Assembly (NCBI RefSeq): GCF_003259365.1
Contig: NZ_QLLY01000028.1
Location: 1-64,000, forward strand
Length of the DNA stretch: 64,000 nucleotides
Source: Streptomyces sp. PsTaAH-137
GTDB lineage: Bacteria > Actinomycetota > Actinomycetes > Streptomycetales > Streptomycetaceae
Direction of reading: 5' to 3'
Position numbers and translations under genes: made by a program. The notes below the pieces were generated by a model, which was not told where the DNA came from, searched no databases, and saw only the letters and a program-made list of their open reading frames with translations. Of this stretch, positions 1-8,214 are shown piece after piece (position 1 is the stretch's first letter; each line of letters starts with the position of its first letter).

Positions 1-140
1 CTCGCTGTGCGCCTGCCAGTCAGTGACCGGCAGGACTTTTTCAAAGGAACCTCGTCCCAGCCTGATGGCCGGAGACGGGGTATCAACATATCTGGCGTTG
101 ATTTTTGGCACGCTGTTGAGTTCTCAAGGAACGGACGCTT
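1..140 (-). other. Leader of an rRNA operon (16S gene lies off the left edge)
   Basis: Read on the minus strand, this is the transcribed leader that precedes 16S rRNA in Streptomyces. It holds the conserved TTGAGAACTCAACAG block (113-127), followed by an AT-rich stretch (about 80-110) and two stem-loops. One pairs around 50-77; the other has arms CCTGCC/GGCAGG at 12-17 and 29-34. Leader blocks of this kind carry antitermination and RNase III processing signals. The mature 16S sequence is not in the window and should start within roughly 100 bases to the left. I recognise the leader from general knowledge of actinomycete rrn operons; no rRNA proper is visible. Short open frames here are not genes. 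Confidence 0.82.
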
Positions 141-202
141 CCTTTGTACTCACCCTCTCGGGCTTTCCTCCGGGCGCTTCCCTTCGGTATTTCGTGTTTC
201 CG

Positions 203-392
203 ACTCTATCAGACCGTTTCACCGGCCGATTTCCTCGGGATCTTGCTTCGCTTTCCGGCCTTTCGGCTTTCCGGCGAGTCCGACTCTATCAGATCCTTTC
301 GGGCCTGATTCCCAGTCAGCGGGATTTGCCTTTCCGGCTGTTGGGCCGTTCCGACGTCCCAGACTTTAGCGGATTCCCTCTTCGATGACTAA
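203..392 (-). promoter_or_regulatory. Three tandem rRNA promoters, 80 bp apart
   Basis: On the minus strand there are -10 hexamers TAGAGT at 203-208, TAGAGT at 283-288 and TAAAGT at 363-368, spaced exactly 80 bp. The first two sit in the same GATAGAGTCGGA context, so they look duplicated. The distal one has a TTAGTC -35 candidate at 387-392 (18-bp spacer). The other two have no good -35, as is common for rrn promoters that rely on accessory factors. They drive transcription leftward into the leader. Multiple tandem promoters are the norm for Streptomyces rrn operons. Positions 400-549 hold nothing else I can name. Confidence 0.75.
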
Positions 393-549
393 TCGAGGTG
401 GAATGTGAATTCGGGCGCGCCGAAATCAATCCCGGAGGGAGATCGTGCTGGTGTTTGGGGTGCCGCGTGAGCGGCTGAGGTGCTGCCCTCGGCCGTGGTG
501 GCCCGGACAACTCGCAGGACTCTACGCCACGTGCGCCGGTAGTACAAAA

Positions 550-583
550 GCGGGGCCCGTGCGTGTGTTCGCACGGGCCCCGC
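550..583 (-). terminator. Terminator of dctA
   Basis: A perfect 14-bp stem (550-563 with 570-583, arm GCGGGGCCCGTGCG) with a 6-base loop, 30 bp beyond the dctA stop codon. There is no long T-run, as is usual for Streptomyces terminators. It may also insulate dctA from the rrn promoters, which point the same way. Confidence 0.8.
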
Positions 584-613
584 CGCAGGTCAGAGGGGTG
601 TTCGGAGCGTTGC

Positions 614-2023
614 TCAGGCTCCGACGGGCTCCTTCGTCCCGCCGTCGCGCGATGCGGGGACGTCCGAGCGCGGGGTGTCGTCGGCGCCGGAGTCGAGGAG
701 GGTGCGTTCGTCGAAGGGGAGGTCGCCGGCGAGGACCCGCTTGACCCGCTCGCGGTCCACCTCTCCGGTCCAGCAGCCGATCAGCAACGTAGCCACCGCA
801 TTGCCCGCGAAGTTCGTCAGGGCGCGGGCCTCGCTCATGAAGCGGTCGATGCCGATGATGAGGCCGACTCCGTCGACCAGGCCCGGCTTGTGCGACTGGA
901 GGCCGGAGGCGAGCACCGCGATGCCCGAGCCGGAGACGCCCGCCGCGCCCTTCGACGCGATCATCATGAAGAGGAGCAGACCGATCTGCTGGCCGATGCT
1001 CATGGGCTGGTCCATCGCGTCGGCGATGAAGAGGGACGCCATGGTCAGGTAGATCATGGTGCCGTCGAGGTTGAAGGAGTAGCCGGTCGGGACAGTGATG
1101 CCGACGACCGGGCGGGACACTCCGAGGTGCTCCATCTTCGCGATCAGGCGCGGCAGCGCCGACTCCGAGGAGGAGGTCGAGAGGATGAGCAGGAACTCCC
1201 GGCCCAGGTACTTCAGCAGGGCGAAGATGTTGAAGCCCGTCGCCATGCGCAGGATCGCGGCCAGCACGATGCCGACGAACAGTGCGCAGGTGACGTAGAA
1301 GCCGATCATGATGGTGGCCAGGGCCTTGAGGGCGTCGACGCCCGTTTCGCCGATGACGGCGGCCATGGCGCCGAACGCACCGATCGGGGCGGCCCACATG
1401 ATCATGCCGAGGACGCGGAAGACGAGCTTCTGGATGTGCTCGATGCCGCGCAGCACCGGCTCGCCGGCCCGGCCCATCGCCTGGAGAGCGAAGCCCACAA
1501 GGAGGGCGACCAGGAGGGTCTGGAGGACCTCGCCCTCCGTGAAGGCGGAGACCAGGGTCGTCGGGATGATGCCGAGGACGAAGTCGACCGGGCCCTCGCT
1601 CGCGTCCTTGGCCGCCGCCTGGCCGACGTCCTTCGTGGCGTCGGTGAGGTGCATGCCGCTGCCGGGGTCGAGGATGTTGCCGACGATCAGGCCGATGGCG
1701 AGCGCCACCATCGACATCACGATGAAGTAGCCGAGGGCGAGGCCGCCCACCTTGCCGATCTTGGCGGCCTTGCGGACCGAACCGACGCCCAGGACGATCG
1801 TGCAGAAGATGATGGGCGAGATCATCATCTTGATCAGGTTCACGAAGCCCGTGCCGATGGGCTTGAGCTCCGTGGCGAAGTCGGGCCAGATGAAGCCGAC
1901 GGCGACGCCGAGGAGGACCGCCACGATGACGGCGATGTACAGGTAGTGCGTGCGGTCCCGCTTCGCGGCGGGCTTCGCGGGCTGCGGGGTCTGGTCGGTG
2001 GTCGCGGTCCCGTTCTCGGCCAC
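614..2023 (-). CDS. dctA: C4-dicarboxylate:cation symporter DctA
   Basis: A 469-residue membrane transporter of the DAACS family, importing succinate, fumarate or malate with Na+ or H+. The family signatures are present: the serine-rich re-entrant motif STSSSESALPRL, the substrate and cation segments GYSFNLDGT and SKGAAGVSGSG, and DRFMSEARALTNFAGN near the end. About eight hydrophobic segments start near residue 27. I chose the GTG at 2021-2023 because AGGAGG lies 5 bases upstream; an in-frame ATG at 2095 would add 24 residues without a ribosome site. It is divergent from a CitA/DcuS-like sensor kinase and its regulator, the usual arrangement for dicarboxylate-induced transport. DctA identity is firm; the exact substrate is inferred. 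Confidence 0.92.
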   Translation of the reverse strand: MAENGTATTDQTPQPAKPAAKRDRTHYLYIAVIVAVLLGVAVGFIWPDFATELKPIGTGFVNLIKMMISPIIFCTIVLGVGSVRKAAKIGKVGGLALGYFIVMSMVALAIGLIVGNILDPGSGMHLTDATKDVGQAAAKDASEGPVDFVLGIIPTTLVSAFTEGEVLQTLLVALLVGFALQAMGRAGEPVLRGIEHIQKLVFRVLGMIMWAAPIGAFGAMAAVIGETGVDALKALATIMIGFYVTCALFVGIVLAAILRMATGFNIFALLKYLGREFLLILSTSSSESALPRLIAKMEHLGVSRPVVGITVPTGYSFNLDGTMIYLTMASLFIADAMDQPMSIGQQIGLLLFMMIASKGAAGVSGSGIAVLASGLQSHKPGLVDGVGLIIGIDRFMSEARALTNFAGNAVATLLIGCWTGEVDRERVKRVLAGDLPFDERTLLDSGADDTPRSDVPASRDGGTKEPVGA

Positions 2024-2195
2024 GGTTCCCTCCTGGCTGCTGACGACGGCGTCGGCGTACTGGGCTGCTCCCGGCCACGGCTGCGTGCGGCTCACGGCCT
2101 GCGGCTCGGATCCCGGTGACTATCTCCCAGGCCGTGAGCACCGTCACCCTTCCGTTCATTTAGTTCCCGCTTGAACCGACGGGCAGACTGACGCC

Positions 2196-3872
2196 ATGCG
2201 CTCCTTGCGTCTTCCCCGTCCCCGCAGCCTGGCCGGCCAGCTCTTCGCGATGCAGGTCGTGCTGGTCGCCGCCGTGGTCGCCGGATGCGCGCTGTTCACG
2301 TACCTCAGTGACAAGAGGCAGGCGGAGACGTCGGCGAAGCGGCAGGCGACGGCCGCCGCGACGGCGGTCGCCGACGCCGGTTCGGTGCGGGACGCCATCA
2401 CCGGGGACGCGAATCCGACGGTGCGGCTGCAGCCGTACGCGCTCGCCGTGCAGCAGCACACCGGCGTCGACTTCGTGACGATCATGAACACGGACGGGAT
2501 CCGGTGGACGCATCCCACGACCCGGTACATCGGGCAGCGGTTCCTCGGGCACATCGGGCCCGCGCTGAAGGGGCGGACGTTCTCGGAGACGTACACCGGG
2601 ACGCTCGGGCCGTCCGTGCGGGTGGTCACTCCGGTGTACGACGATCAGCGGCGGGTCGTCGGCCTGGTCAGCGCCGGGATAACGATCGACGAGATCACCG
2701 CGCAGGCGCGCGGGCAGGTGCTCGCGGTGGCCGGGGTCGCGGGGGCCGCGCTGATCGTCGGCGGCATCGGGACGTACGTCGTCAACGCGCGGCTGCGGCG
2801 CCACACGCACGGGATGAACGCCGGTGAGCTGAGCCGGATGCACGCCTATCACCAGGCCGCGCTGCACGCCGTGCGCGAAGGGCTGCTGATGCTCGACGGG
2901 CAGCGGCGGGTGGCGCTGATGAACGACGGGGCGCGGGTGCTGCTCGGGGTGGGTGACGGTGAGGAGGCCGTGGGGCGGTCCGTCGCCGAGTTGGGGCTGC
3001 CCGCGCCGCTGACCGGGGCGCTGCTCGCCACCGAGCCGCGGGTCGACGAGGTGCATCTGACCGCCGACCGGGTCGTGGTCGTCAATACGTCGCCGGTCAC
3101 CAGCGGGGAGCGGCGCGGCACCGTCGTGACCCTGCGCGATCACACCGAACTCCAGGCGGTGATGGGCGAGTTGGACTCCGAGCGCGGGTTCACGCAGGCG
3201 CTGCGGTCGCAGGCGCACGAGGCGGCGAACCGGCTGCACACCGTGGTGTCGCTGATCGAGCTGGGCCGCGCCGACGAGGCCGTCGAGTTCGCGACCGCCG
3301 AGCTGGAGCTGGCGCAGGCGCTGACCGACCAGGTGGTGGGCGCGGTGAGCGAGCCGGTGCTCGCCGCGCTGCTGCTCGGCAAGGCGGCGCAGGCCAATGA
3401 GCGCGGGGTCGAGCTGGTCGTCTCCGCCGACACCCGGGTCGAGGAGGTCGAGGAGGGGCCCGGCGGGGCGCTCGGGCAGGTGCTGTCGGCGCGGGATCTC
3501 GTCACGGTGCTCGGCAATCTCATCGACAACGCCGTGGACGCGGCGCAGGGTTCGCCGCGGGCACGGGTCACCGTCACCGCCCGTACGGAGGCGGACGGGC
3601 TGTTGCTGCGGGTCGCGGACTCGGGGCCGGGGGTCGATCCGGAGCATGCCGACGCGGTGTTCGAGCGCGGCTGGTCCACCAAGCCGGCCGGGCCCGGGGG
3701 GCGCGGGCTCGGGCTGGCCCTCGTACGGCAGGCTGTGGCGCGCGGGCACGGGACGCTCGCGCTGGACCGGGACGCGGGCGGGGGCGCGGCGTTCACCGTG
3801 CGGATGCCGTTCGGCGTGCCGGGTCCCCGGGCTTCCGCGACCACGTCCGATGCGAAAGGCAGTACCTCATGA
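2196..3872 (+). CDS. CitA/DcuS-family sensor histidine kinase
   Basis: A 558-residue kinase for extracellular di- or tricarboxylates. A first membrane helix (about residues 13-35) and a second (about 168-190) bracket a periplasmic sensor domain with the HPTTRYIG segment, the carboxylate-binding region in CitA/DcuS. A cytoplasmic PAS domain follows, then a SpoOB-type dimerisation helix with the phosphoacceptor His341 in QAHEAANRLH. The ATPase domain shows the N box NLIDNAVDAA, G1 DSGPGVDP and G2 GRGLGLAL. The stop overlaps the start of the regulator gene (ATGA), so the two are co-translated. Divergence from dctA suggests it senses C4-dicarboxylates and induces that gene; citrate cannot be excluded. 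Confidence 0.9.
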   Translation: MRSLRLPRPRSLAGQLFAMQVVLVAAVVAGCALFTYLSDKRQAETSAKRQATAAATAVADAGSVRDAITGDANPTVRLQPYALAVQQHTGVDFVTIMNTDGIRWTHPTTRYIGQRFLGHIGPALKGRTFSETYTGTLGPSVRVVTPVYDDQRRVVGLVSAGITIDEITAQARGQVLAVAGVAGAALIVGGIGTYVVNARLRRHTHGMNAGELSRMHAYHQAALHAVREGLLMLDGQRRVALMNDGARVLLGVGDGEEAVGRSVAELGLPAPLTGALLATEPRVDEVHLTADRVVVVNTSPVTSGERRGTVVTLRDHTELQAVMGELDSERGFTQALRSQAHEAANRLHTVVSLIELGRADEAVEFATAELELAQALTDQVVGAVSEPVLAALLLGKAAQANERGVELVVSADTRVEEVEEGPGGALGQVLSARDLVTVLGNLIDNAVDAAQGSPRARVTVTARTEADGLLLRVADSGPGVDPEHADAVFERGWSTKPAGPGGRGLGLALVRQAVARGHGTLALDRDAGGGAAFTVRMPFGVPGPRASATTSDAKGSTS

Positions 3873-4540
3873 GTGACATCCGGGTCCTGGTCGTCGAGGA
3901 CGATCCGGTGGCGGCCGACGCGCACACGATGTACGTGGACCGGGTGCCGGGGTTCGTCACCGTGGCGCGGGCGCACACCGCCGCCGAGGCGCGGCGGGCC
4001 CTGGACCGGGTCGCCGTCGATCTGATCCTGCTCGATCTGCATCTGCCGGACGGGCACGGGCTCGCGCTGGCGCGGTCGTTGCGGGCCGCCGGGCATCAGA
4101 CCGATGTCATCGCGGTGACCTCGGCGCGGGATCTGGCGGTGGTGCGGGAGGGGGTGTCGCTCGGGGTGGTGCAGTACGTGCTGAAGCCGTTCACCTTCGC
4201 GACGCTGCGGGACCGTCTGGTGCGGTATGCCGAGTACCGGACCAGTAGTGGGGAGGCGGCCGGGCAGGACGAGGTGGACCGGGCGCTGGCCAATCTGCGG
4301 TCGCCGGCGCCGGCCGCGTTGCCGAAGGGGTTGAGCGGGCCGACGTTGGAGCGGGTGACGCATGTCCTGCGGGAGGCCGCGCCTGATGGGGTGACCGCGG
4401 CGTCGGCTGCCGAGGCCGTGGGGATTTCTCGGATCACCGCCCGGCGGTATCTGGAGCATCTGGTGGAGTCGGGGCGGGCTGGGCGGAGTCCGCAGTACGG
4501 GCAGGTGGGGCGGCCTGAGCTGGTGTACAGCTGGAAGTAG
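3869..4540 (+). CDS. CitB/DcuR-family response regulator
   Basis: A 223-residue response regulator and partner of the overlapping upstream kinase. The receiver domain has the acidic pair D11/D12, phosphoacceptor D56 in LILLDLHLPDG and the conserved lysine in YVLKPF. The C-terminal third ends in a helix-turn-helix, SAAEAVGISRITARRYLEHL, typical of the CitB class rather than LuxR or OmpR types. The likely target is the dctA promoter in the 172-bp divergent gap (2024-2195). No clear operator repeat could be picked out there by eye. Confidence 0.9.
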   Translation: MSDIRVLVVEDDPVAADAHTMYVDRVPGFVTVARAHTAAEARRALDRVAVDLILLDLHLPDGHGLALARSLRAAGHQTDVIAVTSARDLAVVREGVSLGVVQYVLKPFTFATLRDRLVRYAEYRTSSGEAAGQDEVDRALANLRSPAPAALPKGLSGPTLERVTHVLREAAPDGVTAASAAEAVGISRITARRYLEHLVESGRAGRSPQYGQVGRPELVYSWK

Positions 4541-4580
4541 GGGGCGCCGCTTGTCGGGTGCGGGTTGCGTCGTGGCTGGT

Positions 4581-4661
4581 CGCGCAGTTCCCCGCGCCCC
4601 TGTCGGGTTGTCGGTCGGCTGACGGCCGGTGGCCGCTTCTCGCGCAGTTCCCCGCGCCCCT
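4581..4661 (+). repeat. Two direct copies of the dispersed GCGCAGTTCCCCGCGCCCCT element
   Basis: Copies lie at 4581-4601 and 4641-4661, between the response regulator (stop 4540) and the convergent propeller gene (stop 4709). After the second copy comes a partly palindromic arm, GAAGCGAGCTGCGCTCGTC, resembling the arms of the copies at 38363-38427. The element sits just downstream of two 3' ends, so a transcription-end or mRNA 3'-protection role is plausible. Confidence 0.8.
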
Positions 4662-4708
4662 GAAGCGAGCTGCGCTCGTCCAGGGGCGCTGTAGTTCCGG
4701 GCTGGTCC

Positions 4709-5743
4709 CTACTTCACCCGGAAGCGCGTCAGTGTGTCTTCGCCCGTCGGGGACGAGGCCGACTTGTCCACGACGAATGCGGTGCCGTGGGCGATCTCGA
4801 CGTGGTTGGGGTTGGTGCCGGTCGGGACGGTCTTGACGACGGTGCCCTTGCGGGGGTCGACCACGGTGGCCGTGGCGTCGGTGCGGTTGACGGCGACGAC
4901 CTTGCCGGAGCGGGTGTCGGTGGCCACCGAGAGCGGGCCCGCGCCGGTGGGCACGGACTTGGTGACGAGGCCCTTGCCGAGGTCGATGACGTCGACGGCG
5001 CCGGCCGTGTTGTCGGCGGTGTAGGCGGTGCGGCCGTTGGCGGAGAGGGCCACGGAGATGGGGCCGTCGCCGGTCGGGATCAGGCGCGGGGTGGTGGACC
5101 GGCGGGTGACCTCGATGAGCTGGTCGTTGGTGAGGTCGGCGGCGTAGACGGTGCCGGTGCGCTCGTTCACGGCGAGGCCGGTCGGCCCGGCGCCGTCCAC
5201 GGTGACGCGCTTCTTCTCCTTGTAGGTGCGGCTGTCGAAGGCGACGAGGCTGCCGTCGCCGAAGCCGGAGGCCCACACCGTGTCGTGCCGCTCGTCGACG
5301 ACGATCTCGCGGGCGTGCGCGACGTCCGGGAGCGTGGCGAGGTGACGGCCGTCGCGCTGGCTGTAGACGGCGACGCTGTTGTTGCGGGTGTTGGTGACCC
5401 AGACGGTGTTGTGCTCGTCGTCGACGGCGATGCCGTAGACCGCCTCGACGGCGCCGGTGGCGGTGTCGGTGACGGGCGGCGTGTACGTCGCCTCGACGGC
5501 GAGGGTGTCCGGGTTCAGGCGGGTGAGCGCCGAGGTCGTCACCGGCGGGCGGCCCACGGCCGACGTGGTCCACAGGGCGTGGTTCCGCTCGGAGTACGCC
5601 GACTGGTAGAGGCCTTTGGCGACCGGGGCGGACGTGGCGGCGGTGCCGCTGCCGGCGTGCGCGGCGGGGGCCAGCGCGCCGCCCGCGACGAGGGCCACCA
5701 CGAGGGCGGCGGAACGACGGATCCTGGGGGTGAATCGAGGCAT
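4709..5743 (-). CDS. Secreted YVTN/YncE-type beta-propeller protein
   Basis: A 344-residue exported protein. Residues 1-30 form a Sec signal peptide (RRSAALVVALVAGGALAPAAHA). The rest is a string of repeats of about 42 residues with motifs such as YGIAVDDEHNTVWVTN, GLAVNERTGTVYAADL and SVALSANGRTAYTADN, i.e. a seven-bladed propeller of the YVTN/YncE family. The biochemical role is unknown; E. coli YncE is a Fur-repressed periplasmic protein that binds DNA in vitro. Here too an iron box lies upstream (5799-5817), so iron-repressed expression is a well-supported inference. AGGAGA lies 10 bases before the ATG at 5743. The gene stands alone, divergent from a sugar importer. Confidence 0.85.
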   Translation of the reverse strand: MPRFTPRIRRSAALVVALVAGGALAPAAHAGSGTAATSAPVAKGLYQSAYSERNHALWTTSAVGRPPVTTSALTRLNPDTLAVEATYTPPVTDTATGAVEAVYGIAVDDEHNTVWVTNTRNNSVAVYSQRDGRHLATLPDVAHAREIVVDERHDTVWASGFGDGSLVAFDSRTYKEKKRVTVDGAGPTGLAVNERTGTVYAADLTNDQLIEVTRRSTTPRLIPTGDGPISVALSANGRTAYTADNTAGAVDVIDLGKGLVTKSVPTGAGPLSVATDTRSGKVVAVNRTDATATVVDPRKGTVVKTVPTGTNPNHVEIAHGTAFVVDKSASSPTGEDTLTRFRVK

Positions 5744-5798
5744 GCTGCGTCAATCTCCTTTACAGGTGGGCACGTTGTGGCGCCATCGCAAGACTAGC

Positions 5799-5817
5799 TT
5801 AGGTTAGCCTTACCTAA
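5799..5817 (-). promoter_or_regulatory. Iron box (DmdR1/IdeR operator)
   Basis: TTAGGTTAGCCTTACCTAA matches the actinobacterial iron-box consensus TTAGGTTAGGCTCACCTAA at 17 of 19 positions and is itself nearly palindromic. It lies 56-74 bp upstream of the propeller gene start, where an iron-loaded repressor would block its promoter. It is 127 bp from the divergent sugar-binding protein start, so control of that gene is less likely. Confidence 0.85.
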
Positions 5818-5943
5818 GTAATTGACGTAACTCCGGGGTCTCCGCACGGCCCGGTGCACACCCATTGACCCTGCACGAACCGGACCGTACGTTCACGGGC
5901 AGCCACGCGCGGCAACGCAGCCCGCGACGGTCCGTAGGAGGTC

Positions 5944-7320
5944 GTGCCCGTGCGCCCCACCGCCCCGCTCCTGACCGCCACCGCCCTGCTCCTGGCCGCC
6001 GGAACCCTCACCGCGTGCGGCGGTGGATCCGGCGGCGACGCGAACACCGTGAAGGTCTCGTACAAGCAGTCCACGGACAACATGAGCAAGGTCCCGGACA
6101 CCTACCTGACCGCGATGAAGAAGCAGTTCGAGAAGGCCAACCCGGGCAAGAAGGTCGAGCTCGTCCCGATCAAGGCACCGGACGCCGAGTACTACACGAA
6201 GCTCCAGCAGATGCTCCGCTCCCCCAGAACGGCGCCCGACCTCGTCTACGAGGACACGTTCCTGGTCAACTCCGACATCACCAGCGGATACCTGAGGCCG
6301 CTGGACAAGTACCTGGACACATGGGCGGACTGGGACCAGTTCATCGACACCGCGAAGACCGCCGCGAAGGGCCAGGACGGCAAGACGTACGGCGTTCCCG
6401 ACGGCACCGACACCCGTGGCCTCTGGTACGACAAGGCCGTCCTGAAGAAGGCGGGCATCGCGACGCCCTGGCAGCCGAAGAACTGGAACGAACTCCTCGA
6501 CGCCGCCCGCACCATCAAGAAGAAGGTCCCCGGCGTCACCCCGCTGAACCTCTACACCGGCAAGGCGGGCGGCGAGCAGTCCACGATGCAGGGCTTCGAG
6601 ATGCTGCTGTACGGGACCGGTGACGGCACCGCCGACCCGCTCTACGACAAGCCTTCGCAGCAGTGGATCGCCGGGTCGAAGGCGTTCAGGGACAGCCTGT
6701 CGTTCGTCGAGACCGTCTACAAGGAGAAGCTCGGCCCCGACGTCTCGGACGCGCTCGACCCGAACATCGGCACCACCGTCCGCGGCGAACTCCTGCCCAA
6801 GGGCAGAATCGGCATCGACCTCGACGGCTCCTGGCTCCCGCAGGACTGGATCGAGGGCGCCGGCCACGCCTGGCCCGAGTGGTCGCGGAAACTGGGTCTC
6901 GCCCACATGCCGACCCAGGACGGGCAGGCGCCCGGCAAGGTCTCCATGTCCGGCGGCTGGACCTGGGCGATCCCCGCCAAGGCCGCCAACCCGGACCTCG
7001 CCTTCGACTTCATCAAGACGATGCAGACGAAGGAGAACGCCCGGCGCTGGTACATCGCCAACTCCGGCATCGCGGTCCGCAAGGACGTGGCCGCCGACCC
7101 CGCCTACGTGAAGGCGCAGCCCGGCATCAAGTTCTTCACGGACCTGGTGGGTTCGACCCACTACCGGCCCGCCTACCCCGCGTACCCGAAGGTGTCGACG
7201 GCGATCCAGGAGGCGATGGAGTCCGTGACGACCGGCGACGCCTCGGTGGACAAGGCGGCAGCCACGTACGACGACCAGCTGAAGACGGCGGCGGACGGGA
7301 AGGTCGTCAGCAAGCCGTGA
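5944..7320 (+). CDS. Sugar ABC transporter substrate-binding lipoprotein
   Basis: A 458-residue extracellular binding protein of the CUT1 carbohydrate family. Residues 1-27 are a lipoprotein signal ending in lipobox LTAC, so the mature protein is anchored through Cys27. The SBP_bac_1 fold follows, with typical blocks such as TYGVPDGTDTRGLWYDK and the C-terminal SGGWTWAIPAKAANPD. The GTG start is set by AGGAGG 3 bases upstream. The first permease gene overlaps the stop by GTGA and a second permease follows. No ATPase is encoded, which in Streptomyces normally means sharing the MsiK ATPase. The sugar cannot be named from sequence; a glucoside or disaccharide is typical. Confidence 0.88.
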   Translation: MPVRPTAPLLTATALLLAAGTLTACGGGSGGDANTVKVSYKQSTDNMSKVPDTYLTAMKKQFEKANPGKKVELVPIKAPDAEYYTKLQQMLRSPRTAPDLVYEDTFLVNSDITSGYLRPLDKYLDTWADWDQFIDTAKTAAKGQDGKTYGVPDGTDTRGLWYDKAVLKKAGIATPWQPKNWNELLDAARTIKKKVPGVTPLNLYTGKAGGEQSTMQGFEMLLYGTGDGTADPLYDKPSQQWIAGSKAFRDSLSFVETVYKEKLGPDVSDALDPNIGTTVRGELLPKGRIGIDLDGSWLPQDWIEGAGHAWPEWSRKLGLAHMPTQDGQAPGKVSMSGGWTWAIPAKAANPDLAFDFIKTMQTKENARRWYIANSGIAVRKDVAADPAYVKAQPGIKFFTDLVGSTHYRPAYPAYPKVSTAIQEAMESVTTGDASVDKAAATYDDQLKTAADGKVVSKP

Positions 7321-8201
7321 GGGAACAGGCGGCCGTCCGCACCGCGCCCCGAACCCTGCTCCGGTCCCTCCCCCTGGCCCCGGCCACCATCGTCATGGCC
7401 CTCTTCCTGGCCGGCCCCATCGCCTACTGCGTCTACATCGCCTTCACCGACCTCCAGCTCACCGGCCAGGCCGACTCGTCCTTCGTCGGATTCGACAACT
7501 TCACGGCTGCCTTCCACGACCCCGCGTTCCTGAACGCCGTCAGGCTCACCCTCGTCTTCACGTTCCTGTCGTCGGTCGTGGGCCAGAACACCCTGGGCCT
7601 GGCCCTCGCGGCACTGATGAAGCGCGCCTCGAAACCGGTGCGGACCGTGACCGGCGCGGTCGTCGTCACGGCCTGGGTGCTGCCGGAGGTGGTCGCGGGG
7701 TTCCTGCTGTACGCGTTCTTCCGCCGCGAGGGCACGCTCAACGCGATCCTCGACCAGCTCGGACTCCCCTCCCAGAACTGGCTGTTCACGCTGCCGATCC
7801 TGGCGGTGTCGTTCGCGAACGTGTGGCGCGGCACCGCGTTCTCGATGCTCGTCTACTCGGCGGCGCTCGACGAGATCCCGGCCGAGATCACCGAGGCCGC
7901 CGAGGTCGACGGTGCGAACGCCTGGCAGCGGCTCTGGCACGTCACGCTGCCGATGATCCGGCGCTCCATCGGCACGAACCTGATGCTGAACACCTTGCAG
8001 ACCCTGTCCGTGTTCGGCCTGATCTGGGTGATGACCCGGGGCGGGCCGAGCAACCACAGCCAGACGCTCCCGCTGTTCATGTACGAGCAGGCGTTCCAGA
8101 AGAGCATGATCGGCTACGGCACCGCGGTCGCCCTGCTCCTGCTGGTCGTCGGCTCCCTGTTCTCGGTCGTCTACATGCGCCTGTTGCGCTCAGAGCCGTG
8201 A
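7317..8201 (+). CDS. Sugar ABC transporter permease (MalF type)
   Basis: A 294-residue inner-membrane permease with six predicted helices. The EAA loop that docks the ATPase is visible as EITEAAEVDGANAWQRLWHV followed by LPMIR. The start is the GTG at 7317 inside the stop of the binding-protein gene (GTGA overlap); a longer upstream reading only shadows that gene. It forms the translocation pore with the next permease and is fed by the lipoprotein before it. Confidence 0.9.
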   Translation: MREQAAVRTAPRTLLRSLPLAPATIVMALFLAGPIAYCVYIAFTDLQLTGQADSSFVGFDNFTAAFHDPAFLNAVRLTLVFTFLSSVVGQNTLGLALAALMKRASKPVRTVTGAVVVTAWVLPEVVAGFLLYAFFRREGTLNAILDQLGLPSQNWLFTLPILAVSFANVWRGTAFSMLVYSAALDEIPAEITEAAEVDGANAWQRLWHVTLPMIRRSIGTNLMLNTLQTLSVFGLIWVMTRGGPSNHSQTLPLFMYEQAFQKSMIGYGTAVALLLLVVGSLFSVVYMRLLRSEP

Positions 8202-8214
8202 GACGGAGGCGCCC

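Noticed and set aside
7..388. Two ~120-codon frames at the left edge
   Set aside because: They lie in the rRNA leader and promoter region, which explains the sequence on the minus strand.
614..2095. Longer dctA start at ATG 2095
   Set aside because: No ribosome site there, while the internal GTG 2023 has AGGAGG at ideal spacing.
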